The position numbers and the translations under genes are program-made. The notes beneath the pieces were generated by a model that ran no database searches, had not been told where the DNA came from, and was given only the letters and a program-made list of their open reading frames with translations. Shown here one piece after another: positions 1 to 6,666 of a stretch of DNA of 10,629 nucleotides (its first letter is position 1; the number at the start of each line of letters is the position of its first letter). Source of the stretch: an uncultured Bacilli bacterium (GTDB taxonomy: Bacteria > Bacillota_I > Bacilli_A > RFN20 > CAG-288); contig CAKUXT010000057.1 of NCBI GenBank assembly GCA_934700375.1, positions 1-10,629 on the forward strand, in the 5' to 3' direction.

Positions 1-14
1 GGGATGGCGCCCTT

Positions 15-48
15 TTTTGTTCCTGGATTCCGGAATCCAGGAACAAAA
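15..48. repeat. Perfect 34-bp palindrome (two 17-base arms, no loop)
   Basis: The arms read TTTTGTTCCTGGATTCC and its exact reverse complement, meeting at 31/32. CCC at 10-12 and GGG at 49-51 extend the symmetry past a two-T bulge. No T tract follows the hairpin on either strand in the way a standard intrinsic terminator needs; on the + strand the T run (13-18) precedes the arm. It could be a bidirectional terminator stem, the trace of a small mobile element, or an artefact of a contig end, since it begins only 14 bases from the window edge. Confidence 0.75.
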
Positions 49-61
49 GGGTTACACATAA

Positions 62-343
62 ATTATTCTAGTTCCTAATCATCAGGCGAACGATGAAAAA
101 ATCAAAAAAGATCTTGTCCATAATAGTGATATTGTCTGGTTTAACAGAGACATTGAAGAAGTATTTATCAATAGTTGCATAGAAAATTCAGAAAAGAAGT
201 CGAAATCTATTGATTTTCTTGCAAAGGGCCTTATCAAGTCTGTTTCATACCAATTGTTTGCATATGAGGATGACTTTGTGGGAAAACGAAGATCGAATTT
301 GGGTGTTGTTATTAGCAAATATTTAGAAAAGAGTTCTGAATAA
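62..343 (+). pseudogene. 3' fragment of an unrecognised protein gene (93 codons plus TAA, no start codon)
   Basis: An open frame runs from just after an in-frame TAA (59-61) to a TAA at 341-343. It encodes a mixed-composition, protein-like sequence beginning IILVPNHQANDEKIKKDL, containing DIVWFNRDIEEVF at about residues 23-35, and ending NLGVVISKYLEKSSE. It contains no methionine at all and no Shine-Dalgarno-preceded alternative start, so it cannot be a complete gene as it stands. The other two + frames also close within a few codons upstream, so a simple frameshift does not restore a longer reading frame. I take it to be the C-terminal part of a gene whose 5' part was lost at or near the adjacent palindrome. 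I do not recognise the family. The antisense open frame over the same bases is less protein-like. Confidence 0.55.
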
Positions 344-476
344 AGCAATGACTACGCAGACATCTTAAACTTTATACATTCTAGGTATTCTGACCGTTGT
401 TGATAGGATTGTCTAACAGGCTATCGTTCATCTCTCATTTTTGTGTCGTCAAGAGGGCAATCTCAAATTCACGGCT

Positions 477-504
477 GAAGAAAAGAGGGCTTTTAGACCC
501 TCTT
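477..504 (-). terminator. Intrinsic terminator of the leftward mutase-phosphorylase operon
   Basis: Read on the minus strand, AAGAGGG (504-498), an 8-base loop and CCCTCTT (489-483) form a 7-bp stem followed by TTCTTC (482-477). It lies about 50 bases after the phosphorylase stop. Two weaker stems sit between: AGAAGC/GCTTCT at 530-545 and CTACCT/AGGTAG at 510-526. On the + strand there is no T run after the stem, so it should act only on leftward transcription. Confidence 0.7.
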
Positions 505-555
505 GAATACTACCTTAAAGAGGTAGCATAGAAGCTATCGCTTCTCACTCTCTAC

Positions 556-3015
556 TCAGTCGATGATTTCAATTGTGTTCTCATCCTGAAGAAGAGAAAC
601 AGGAATAGAGGCAATATTCTTTCTCTGTCCGTTTTTCTCATCTGTGAGAGAAAGTTCTTTTCCGTTGAAGAGGATGACTCTCTTCTTGCCTGTCTGTCTA
701 TGAAGAAGATGAATCTTCTTTCCTTGGAAAGTAAGATTCATGCTGGCTTCATGATAGGGGAAGTAAGAGGCAGGATGGAGTGTGATCTCATCAAGATGCG
801 GATCAAAACCGAATGCGTTTCTGACCAAGGATTTGAAGAGAGTGGATGAACTTCCTGTGAACCAGTCGTTCATGCTTTCTCCGTCACATCCGATATCAGG
901 ATTGTAGACATAGCTGTTTGGCATGATAAACGGGGTTGTGGAGATGAATTCATGGGTGATCGGAATCAGCTTGTAGATCTCATCCCAGGCCTCTTTGTCA
1001 TGGCCTAATAAGAAGAGGGAATCAAGAGCGAAGACGCTACCGTGGATATAGGTAGCAGCATTTTCAGCTGTTCCTTTAGGAAGGTTGACGATTCTTCCGA
1101 CTTGATAGGCATCCTTGTCAAAGAAGGGATCAAAGGTTTTAAAGCCGTATTTTCCTTCTAGTTTTCTGTATGCGGATAAGACAGCAGGAATGTATTCAGG
1201 ATGACTCTTATAGAATCCGCTTAAGACATAGAAGGCATTGGATGTCAGTGTGTCTCTGTTTTGATGATCGATATCATCAAAGGAGCCGACATAGAAACTG
1301 CGGTTGTTTCCCCATCCGTGGATGATCTTGACCTCATCTCCTTTTCTGACAAAGGCGTGTTTCAATAATCCTTCTTCGATGGTGGATTTTGCTTTTTCAA
1401 GACGTGAGATCCATTCCTCTTCGTTTTTTACTTTCTCTAAAATCTCAATAGACTTGTTCAATGAGGAATAGAGCTGGAAAGTGGCCATGACGGAAACGCC
1501 GTTTCCGAATTGGCTCTTTTCTTCTCCTTTTCCTAATCCGTCGATGGCATCGTTCCAATCGCCGTATAAGGTCTTAAGACATCCGGTATCGCTATCGATG
1601 TTATCGATAAGATAGGCTAACATCTGTTTCAGGTGTTCTAATACACTGTCAGAGCGAGAAGAGAAACAGGCAGAACAGTCCTCATGGATTTCGATGTATC
1701 TTCTCTTCTCATTCAAGATGCTGTAATCGTTTGTATAAGAGAGATACTGATAGATTGCATCGATCACCCATAATCCCTGATCGATGAATTCTCTGGCATC
1801 GATTCTGACAGAGTCAGAAGAGGACCATGCAAATTGTCTTGGACATCTTCCTGTGACAGAGACATAGTCTAAGCATCCTAATATCTTTTCTTTTACCATC
1901 TCTGGCTTGAAGATGACAGCGGCTTCCAAAGCCTGGAAGATATCTCTGAAGCCTAACATCTTAAGGGTGCTGTTTTTGGTTGAGGCACAGTAATCGACTT
2001 GTTTGACAAGCATCTTAGAGAAGGAGGTGAATTTCTCTCCGTTTAAGACTTCGTTTCCATTAAAGGAGAAGATATCATAGGTCTTTTCATCATTAGGGAG
2101 AGAGAGGAAATAAGAACGGATCTCTTCTAAGGACATATGGTCTTCTTTGTCTGTCAGCTGATAGGAGAATTCAAATGATTCTTTTGGACCTAATTTAGCG
2201 TGTAAGAAGTCTCCTGCTATAGCGGTATCGCTGAAGCAGGTGACTTCTTTCTCTTCAAAGAAGCGACCTTCTAATAGACACAAGGAGGAATCCTTGTTTC
2301 CGGTTTTGGAATCCGCATAGACAAGTCTTGATGTTGTGTTATCGATGGAATCGATATGATCGGTATTGCGGTAGAAGAAATACTGATTGTAGAGATGTTC
2401 GTCTCTTGAGATATCTTCTGTTGTGTTGAAACGGAAACAGTTATCTTTGACTTCGCATTTCTTGAACCATTTGGTTTCAACACTGGAGTAGTTAGAGTGC
2501 ATCAGCATCGGATTGAAATAGAGAGAGGAGTAAAGGTCTTTCTCTTCTTCTGTTTCATTGATTGCTTTTCCATAGACCAATAATTCTTTTTTGTCATTGA
2601 GTGTCAAAGTGACAAAATAGAAGATGCCATCTGTATGGAGAATATAGGTGACTGCATGATAGGAGAAGAAGGTTGCTCTTTCTACATTCTTTTCTAATAC
2701 ATTTCTATCAAAATCAAACAAGGAGACGGGGAGGTATTCCTCTCCTTGTTTGATTCCTAGATAGAAGGAGAGGAAGGAGGTTTCTCCTTCTACTGTCTCA
2801 GGAAGAAGGAAGAAATCAGATTCGCTGAGATGAATCTTTCCGTTTGAGTGGGCATATAAGACCATGCCGTCTTTGACATATGGGTATCTTGCATCGCTTC
2901 TTCTGTCTCTGGTTAAGAAGATGCCGTTGTTAAAAAAGATGTAATGGTTCTTTTCCTTCTCTGCTTTTTCTTTTAGTGATGAGAAGTGGTTCATCAATTC
3001 GTTATAAATGTTCAT
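556..3015 (-). CDS. GH94-family disaccharide phosphorylase, probably N,N'-diacetylchitobiose phosphorylase
   Basis: This 819-residue cytosolic enzyme has no signal peptide or membrane segment. Family members cleave a beta-linked disaccharide with inorganic phosphate, giving a sugar-1-phosphate and a free sugar. Landmarks from N to C are a beta-rich N-terminal part (about 1-290), then a helical barrel region with GFRD at 355-358, GDWND at 485-489 (an Asp here is the family general acid), ATYIHG with His658, and DWFTG at 717-721. From memory of chitobiose phosphorylase, Arg, His and Thr-Gly at the equivalent places bind phosphate. Length fits the family (about 800). I chose ATG 3015 because GAGGA (3024-3020) lies just upstream; an ATG at 3072 would overlap the mutase gene by 50 bases without a comparable site. 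The neighbouring mutase, nagA and nagB argue for a GlcNAc disaccharide substrate; cellobiose or another disaccharide cannot be excluded from sequence alone. Confidence 0.85.
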   Translation of the reverse strand: MNIYNELMNHFSSLKEKAEKEKNHYIFFNNGIFLTRDRRSDARYPYVKDGMVLYAHSNGKIHLSESDFFLLPETVEGETSFLSFYLGIKQGEEYLPVSLFDFDRNVLEKNVERATFFSYHAVTYILHTDGIFYFVTLTLNDKKELLVYGKAINETEEEKDLYSSLYFNPMLMHSNYSSVETKWFKKCEVKDNCFRFNTTEDISRDEHLYNQYFFYRNTDHIDSIDNTTSRLVYADSKTGNKDSSLCLLEGRFFEEKEVTCFSDTAIAGDFLHAKLGPKESFEFSYQLTDKEDHMSLEEIRSYFLSLPNDEKTYDIFSFNGNEVLNGEKFTSFSKMLVKQVDYCASTKNSTLKMLGFRDIFQALEAAVIFKPEMVKEKILGCLDYVSVTGRCPRQFAWSSSDSVRIDAREFIDQGLWVIDAIYQYLSYTNDYSILNEKRRYIEIHEDCSACFSSRSDSVLEHLKQMLAYLIDNIDSDTGCLKTLYGDWNDAIDGLGKGEEKSQFGNGVSVMATFQLYSSLNKSIEILEKVKNEEEWISRLEKAKSTIEEGLLKHAFVRKGDEVKIIHGWGNNRSFYVGSFDDIDHQNRDTLTSNAFYVLSGFYKSHPEYIPAVLSAYRKLEGKYGFKTFDPFFDKDAYQVGRIVNLPKGTAENAATYIHGSVFALDSLFLLGHDKEAWDEIYKLIPITHEFISTTPFIMPNSYVYNPDIGCDGESMNDWFTGSSSTLFKSLVRNAFGFDPHLDEITLHPASYFPYHEASMNLTFQGKKIHLLHRQTGKKRVILFNGKELSLTDEKNGQRKNIASIPVSLLQDENTIEIID

Positions 3016-3019
3016 AGTA

Positions 3020-3025
3020 TCCTCA
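3020..3025 (-). promoter_or_regulatory. Shine-Dalgarno of the phosphorylase, overlapping the mutase stop codon
   Basis: The minus-strand sequence TGAGGATACTATG contains the mutase stop TGA (3025-3023), the SD GAGGA (3024-3020) and the phosphorylase ATG (3015-3013). Sharing bases between stop and SD suggests translational coupling, and it decides the phosphorylase start. Confidence 0.75.
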
Positions 3026-4435
3026 GTTGTGATCGTGCATGCTGATAAAGTCTTTGATGGCTTTGATATCATCTAGACAGTCTTCTTTTTTCTTTTCGCT
3101 TTCGACAAAGATTCTAATAAGTGGCTCTGTTCCGGAGAAACGGATCAAAGCCCAGTCACCTGTGGGGAAGTAGTATTTGAAGTTGTTGTTGATCTCTTTG
3201 ACAACAGCTCCTTCTTCCTTGAAAGAGGGAAGAGACTTTCTGCAGGCCTCTTTGATCTGCTCCTTGTGTTCGAAGGTGATGCTGTCTTCATAGGATACCT
3301 TCTTGAAAGAGGCGAAGTCTCTTACCTCTTTCATGATCTCTGAGACGGGTTTATCCATATTGGAAACCATCTCAAGGAACAGTGCGGAAGCGAAGGTTGA
3401 ATCCTTTCCGTAGATATATCCTCTCATGGTGAGTCCGCCAGAGCTTTCTCCGCCTAATAGTGCATCATATTCTTTGATGCCGGAAGAGATGTTTTTGAAT
3501 CCGACATCGACTTCATGGCACTGATAGCCTAATTTTTCAGCGACAGCATCGACAAGATTACTTGTTGCAAGATTCTTGATGATGTCTCCTTTTTCGCCTC
3601 TGTATTTGACAAGGTAGTAGTAGATAGATGCCAATATTTCATTGGCATCGACGAAGTTTCCTTTCTCGTCGAGAATGGAAAGCCTGTCGCAGTCGGAGTC
3701 TGTACCTAAGCAGATATCGAAATGCTCTTTCAATAAGAGCTCCTTATCTTTCATCATGTTCTTTTCGACAGGGTTAGGAAGAAGTCCTCCGAACAAGGGA
3801 TTGTGTTCGTTATGGATGACTTTGATGTTTTCAAAACCCATCTTTCTTAAAGTCGGCTCTAAGGTGAGAAGGCCTGTTCCATAAATAGGATCAATAAGGA
3901 TCTTCAGTTCTTTCTTTTCCTTCTTGATGTGCAAGAACTGTTCGATATAGGCTAAATACGGAGGAAGGACAGAAAGGTAAGTGACCTTTCCTTCCTCTAA
4001 AGCGTGCTTTAGAGGAAGAGAGTGAATCTCTTTTACTTCTGCAATCTTCTTTTCCAGTTCATCTGTCAAAGATTTCTCAGCATCCATGCCTTCCTTCTGG
4101 AAGAGCTTGACGCCATTGAACCAATACGGATTATGGCTTGCAGTCAGCATGATGCCGAATTCATGATCTCTCACTTTGCTCTGCTGCATGATAGCAGGAG
4201 TCGGAGAGGGCTCACTGGATAAGAGAACAGGAATATCATTTCCGGATAAGACTTCTGCAATCCATTCACTTGCCTCTTTGGAACAGAATCTGAAGTCATA
4301 GCCGACGATGATCGGTTTACTGTATCCTCTCTCTTTGTATATGTTTGCAATGCCTTGTGCGATAAGAGTGATGTTAGCCTTTGTGAAATCGTCGGCTATC
4401 ACTCCTCTGAAACCACCGGTTCCGAATTGAATCAT
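3023..4435 (-). CDS. Alpha-D-phosphohexomutase (phosphoglucomutase/phosphomannomutase/phosphoglucosamine mutase family)
   Basis: This 470-residue cytosolic enzyme should interconvert hexose-1- and hexose-6-phosphates through a phosphoserine. All four family signatures are present: TASHNP with catalytic Ser100; the metal loop DSDCDR at 246-251; the sugar-selecting loop GGESSGG around Glu330; and the phosphate loop RFSGTEP at 432-438. The N-terminus GTGGFRG is also typical. It is first in the operon, with the GH94 phosphorylase 7 bases downstream, so I infer it converts the phosphorylase product (GlcNAc-1-P if the substrate is chitobiose) to the 6-phosphate used by NagA. The start is ATG 4435, preceded by GAGGA with 7 bases of spacing. 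An in-frame ATG at 4471 is ruled out because it lies inside the promoter -10 element. Exact sugar specificity cannot be read from these motifs. Confidence 0.9.
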   Translation of the reverse strand: MIQFGTGGFRGVIADDFTKANITLIAQGIANIYKERGYSKPIIVGYDFRFCSKEASEWIAEVLSGNDIPVLLSSEPSPTPAIMQQSKVRDHEFGIMLTASHNPYWFNGVKLFQKEGMDAEKSLTDELEKKIAEVKEIHSLPLKHALEEGKVTYLSVLPPYLAYIEQFLHIKKEKKELKILIDPIYGTGLLTLEPTLRKMGFENIKVIHNEHNPLFGGLLPNPVEKNMMKDKELLLKEHFDICLGTDSDCDRLSILDEKGNFVDANEILASIYYYLVKYRGEKGDIIKNLATSNLVDAVAEKLGYQCHEVDVGFKNISSGIKEYDALLGGESSGGLTMRGYIYGKDSTFASALFLEMVSNMDKPVSEIMKEVRDFASFKKVSYEDSITFEHKEQIKEACRKSLPSFKEEGAVVKEINNNFKYYFPTGDWALIRFSGTEPLIRIFVESEKKKEDCLDDIKAIKDFISMHDHN

Positions 4436-4461
4436 AACGAAATCCTCAACTTTCTGATAAG

Positions 4462-4470
4462 ATTGTATCA
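4462..4470 (-). promoter_or_regulatory. Extended -10 promoter for the mutase-phosphorylase operon
   Basis: The minus strand reads TGATACAAT, an extended -10 (TGn plus TACAAT at 4467-4462), which predicts a start near 4455 and a leader of about 20 bases carrying the SD of the mutase. No -35 consensus is found at the expected distance. Its upstream side overlaps the divergent nagA promoter. Confidence 0.6.
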
Positions 4471-4486
4471 TAATATTGTTGAGATA

Positions 4487-4495
4487 TGATATAAT
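4487..4495 (+). promoter_or_regulatory. Extended -10 promoter for nagA-nagB
   Basis: TGATATAAT is a perfect extended -10 (TATAAT at 4490-4495), predicting a start near 4502. The place where a -35 would sit, with a 17-base spacer (4467-4472), overlaps the divergent promoter's -10 and does not match TTGACA. An inverted repeat TTTTAC/GTAAAA (4498-4512) straddles the predicted start and could be an operator, but this is inference. Confidence 0.65.
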
Positions 4496-4528
4496 TATTT
4501 TACAAAGTAAAAAAATGTGGAGGCACTT

Positions 4529-5683
4529 ATGTCGATCATTAGAAATTCGAACGTGTATCTGGAAAACAGAGGCATTGTAAAAACCTCTCTGAGAATTGAA
4601 AATGGTGTGATTGCTGAAATCTCTGATGAGATAGAAGGAAGCGATGCTATCACTCTTCCTGAGAAACAGATTCTAGTTCCTGGCTTTATTGATGAACATA
4701 CCCATGGAGCGAATGGCTCTGATGCAATGGATGCTAGTAGCAATAGCCTTCATACGATTGCAAAAGCAATCTTAGAGGAGGGTACGACATCTCTGTTATT
4801 CACGACGATGACAATGACAAAGAAGAGCATCCTCTCTTCTTTGTCTACAATCCGTGAATATCTTCTTACAGAGGACAAGACTGTTGCTAATGGTCTAGGC
4901 ATTCATCTTGAAGGCCCGTTTATCTCCCCTGCTTTCTGTGGAGCCCAGAACAAAGAGGATATCTTAGAACTGAATGTCGATGACTTGAATGATTTCATCA
5001 AAGAGAGCGGAGACAATATCAAGGAGATGACCTTTTCCTATAAGGCAGGGCATGATGATTTCATCAAAGCGGCTCATGATCATCATATTGTCCTATCTTT
5101 AGGACATACGGATGATACTTATCAGGAGGCCAAAGAGGCCTTTGATAAAGGTGTCAGATTAACGACTCATACTTATAATGCAATGAGAGGGTTCCATCAT
5201 CGTGAAGCAGGAACAGTGGGAGCTCTCTTCATGGATGATAGAGTATCCTGTGAGCTCATCCTTGATCTTCATCATGTCTGCAGAGAATCTGCAGAGATTC
5301 TCTATAGGATGAAGGGCAAGGATCATATCATCCTGATCACTGATAGCATGGAGGCCAAATACTTAAAAGACGGCCAATATGAATTGGGCGGAAATCCAGT
5401 CTATGTCAAAGACGGAACAGCAAGACTGAAGGACGGAACTCTTGCCGGATCGATTCTGAAAATGAATGATGCTGTCAGAAATGCAAAGGATGTATTCTCA
5501 ATCAGCTTAACGGATGCGATTGACCTAGCTACGATCAATCCAGCAAGAAATTTGCATGTTGATGATACAGTAGGTTCTATCGCTTTAGGAAAGAGAGCAG
5601 ACTTTGCTCTCATTGATGAGAACATCAATGTCTATAAGACGTTCAGAAATGGTGTATGTGTATACAATAAAAAAGGAGAATAA
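4529..5683 (+). CDS. nagA: N-acetylglucosamine-6-phosphate deacetylase
   Basis: NagA removes acetate from GlcNAc-6-P to give GlcN-6-P, in the cytosol. This 384-residue protein is an amidohydrolase-fold metalloenzyme. Visible signatures are an N-terminal metal pair HTHG (His57, His59), HLEGPF with Glu128, GHTDD with His193, THTYNAM with His214, an HHREAG substrate loop, and ITDSME with Asp272, the general acid/base. These track the E. coli residues Glu131, His195, His216 and Asp273 with small offsets. The HxH pair near residue 57 is like the B. subtilis two-metal type rather than E. coli. I chose ATG 4529 because GGAGG (4519-4523) lies 5 bases upstream; an in-frame GTG at 4517 is part of that SD region. 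Its TAA overlaps the nagB start by one base, so the two form an operon and should be translationally coupled. Confidence 0.95.
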   Translation: MSIIRNSNVYLENRGIVKTSLRIENGVIAEISDEIEGSDAITLPEKQILVPGFIDEHTHGANGSDAMDASSNSLHTIAKAILEEGTTSLLFTTMTMTKKSILSSLSTIREYLLTEDKTVANGLGIHLEGPFISPAFCGAQNKEDILELNVDDLNDFIKESGDNIKEMTFSYKAGHDDFIKAAHDHHIVLSLGHTDDTYQEAKEAFDKGVRLTTHTYNAMRGFHHREAGTVGALFMDDRVSCELILDLHHVCRESAEILYRMKGKDHIILITDSMEAKYLKDGQYELGGNPVYVKDGTARLKDGTLAGSILKMNDAVRNAKDVFSISLTDAIDLATINPARNLHVDDTVGSIALGKRADFALIDENINVYKTFRNGVCVYNKKGE

Positions 5684-6390
5684 TGATTATGAGATTGGTT
5701 TGTCTTACAAAAGAAGAAGTTGCAAAGGAAGTAGCAGATAGAATTCTGAATCTGGTTGAAAAGAAACCGGATTGCATCCTAGGCTTGGCAACAGGCTCTA
5801 CTCCGATTGAAACCTATAATGAGATCATCAAAGGAAGCAAGGAAAGACATATCTCTTTTAAAGATGTGAAATCTTTCAACCTTGATGAATATGTCAACAA
5901 CAGTGACTTCTCTCAGTCTTATCGTTTCTTTATGGATTCTCATCTTTTTGATTTCATCGACATCAAAAAGGAGAATACGAATTTCCCGCCTGAAACAAAT
6001 CCTTCTTCTTATGATGAGAAGATTGATCAGGCTGGAGGCATCGACTTCCAGATCTTAGGAATCGGAAGCGATGGACACATCGCTTTCAATGAGCCTGGAA
6101 CACCCTTTGACAGCAAGACACATATTGCTGACTTAAAGGAAGAAACAATCAAAGACAACTCCAGATTCTTCAAGTCTATCAATGATGTCCCTACTCAGGC
6201 TGTCACGATGGGCTTATCCACCATTATGAAATCCAAAGAGATTGTCTTATTGGCATTCGGTAAGAACAAAGCAAAAGCAATCAAAGCTATGTTTGATAAA
6301 CCTAGCATTGATTGTCCTGCTTCTATCCTTTCTTCTCATCCTGATGTCACTGTCTATTGTGATGAGGATGCGAAAGAACTATTGAAGTAA
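5683..6390 (+). CDS. nagB: Glucosamine-6-phosphate deaminase
   Basis: NagB isomerises and deaminates GlcN-6-P to fructose-6-P and ammonia, feeding glycolysis. At 235 residues it is the short, B. subtilis-like form lacking the extra segments of the 266-residue allosteric E. coli enzyme. Motifs are GLATGSTP near the N-terminus, FNLDEYV with Asp68, and GIGSDGHIAFNEPG with Asp130, His132 and Glu137 (E. coli Asp141, His143, Glu148). The start is ambiguous: ATG 5683 (in TAATG, 4 bases after AGGAG at 5674-5678) or ATG 5689, which gives the family-typical MRLV N-terminus but 10 bases of spacing. I see no convincing terminator after its stop. Confidence 0.95.
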   Translation: MIMRLVCLTKEEVAKEVADRILNLVEKKPDCILGLATGSTPIETYNEIIKGSKERHISFKDVKSFNLDEYVNNSDFSQSYRFFMDSHLFDFIDIKKENTNFPPETNPSSYDEKIDQAGGIDFQILGIGSDGHIAFNEPGTPFDSKTHIADLKEETIKDNSRFFKSINDVPTQAVTMGLSTIMKSKEIVLLAFGKNKAKAIKAMFDKPSIDCPASILSSHPDVTVYCDEDAKELLK

Positions 6391-6537
6391 ACGTTTAGAT
6401 TTCAAACTCCTCTGCTCTTCAGGACATTCGGAACCTCTTTGATAAATGGGAGTAGTGATGATTTTATTACGTATCATCTCGTCTATTTTTGAAGCTTTAT
6501 AAGTCTCTAGTTTCCAACTCATAAAAATGATTTCCCT

Positions 6538-6553
6538 TATGTTAATAAACATA
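6538..6553. repeat. Operator-like 16-bp inverted repeat upstream of the helicase promoter
   Basis: TATGTT, four bases, AACATA is a perfect 6+6 inverted repeat in the 276-base gap between nagB and the helicase gene, about 60 bases upstream of the helicase -35. It could bind a dimeric regulator, but it lies in A/T-rich sequence where such repeats also occur by chance. Confidence 0.3.
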
Positions 6554-6614
6554 TATTAGATTGCATTGAAAATCTTGTTTCAAAACCCACAGCAGTGTTT
6601 CTGTATTTGCTTGG

Positions 6615-6643
6615 TTGCTAACAAATGAAAATAATGCTATAAT
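6615..6643 (+). promoter_or_regulatory. Promoter of the SNF2 helicase gene
   Basis: TTGCTA (6615-6620), a 17-base spacer and TATAAT (6638-6643) preceded by TGC form a sigma-A-type promoter with an extended -10. The predicted start near 6650 leaves a leader of about 17 bases containing GAGGAGG (6656-6662) before ATG 6667. The gene therefore has its own strong-looking promoter and need not be transcribed with nagAB. Confidence 0.7.
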
Positions 6644-6666
6644 TTTTTTACTATTGAGGAGGAATA

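Noticed and set aside
82..348. An 88-codon minus-strand reading frame
   Set aside because: It lies antisense to a more protein-like + strand frame, has no ribosome site, and its composition is Ser/Phe/Leu-rich like a reverse-complement shadow.
408..504. A minus-strand frame ending ...FFSREFEIALLTTQK after the operon terminator
   Set aside because: It has no start codon, no ribosome site, and is preceded by a stop about 24 codons upstream; part of it is simply the terminator stem.
4469..4471. Upstream ATG for the mutase gene
   Set aside because: It is part of the predicted -10 element, upstream of the expected transcript start, and has no SD; ATG 4435 has GAGGA at 7 bases.
6386..6399. A CcpA (cre)-like site, GTAAACGTTTAG, over the nagB stop codon
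   Set aside because: It has two mismatches to the cre consensus as I remember it and sits after the operon, not near a mapped or predicted promoter.
6379..6477. A 32-codon minus-strand frame starting MIRNKIITTPIY downstream of nagB
   Set aside because: It overlaps the 3' end of nagB antisense, has only a poor ribosome site, and I know no matching family; not enough to call a gene.
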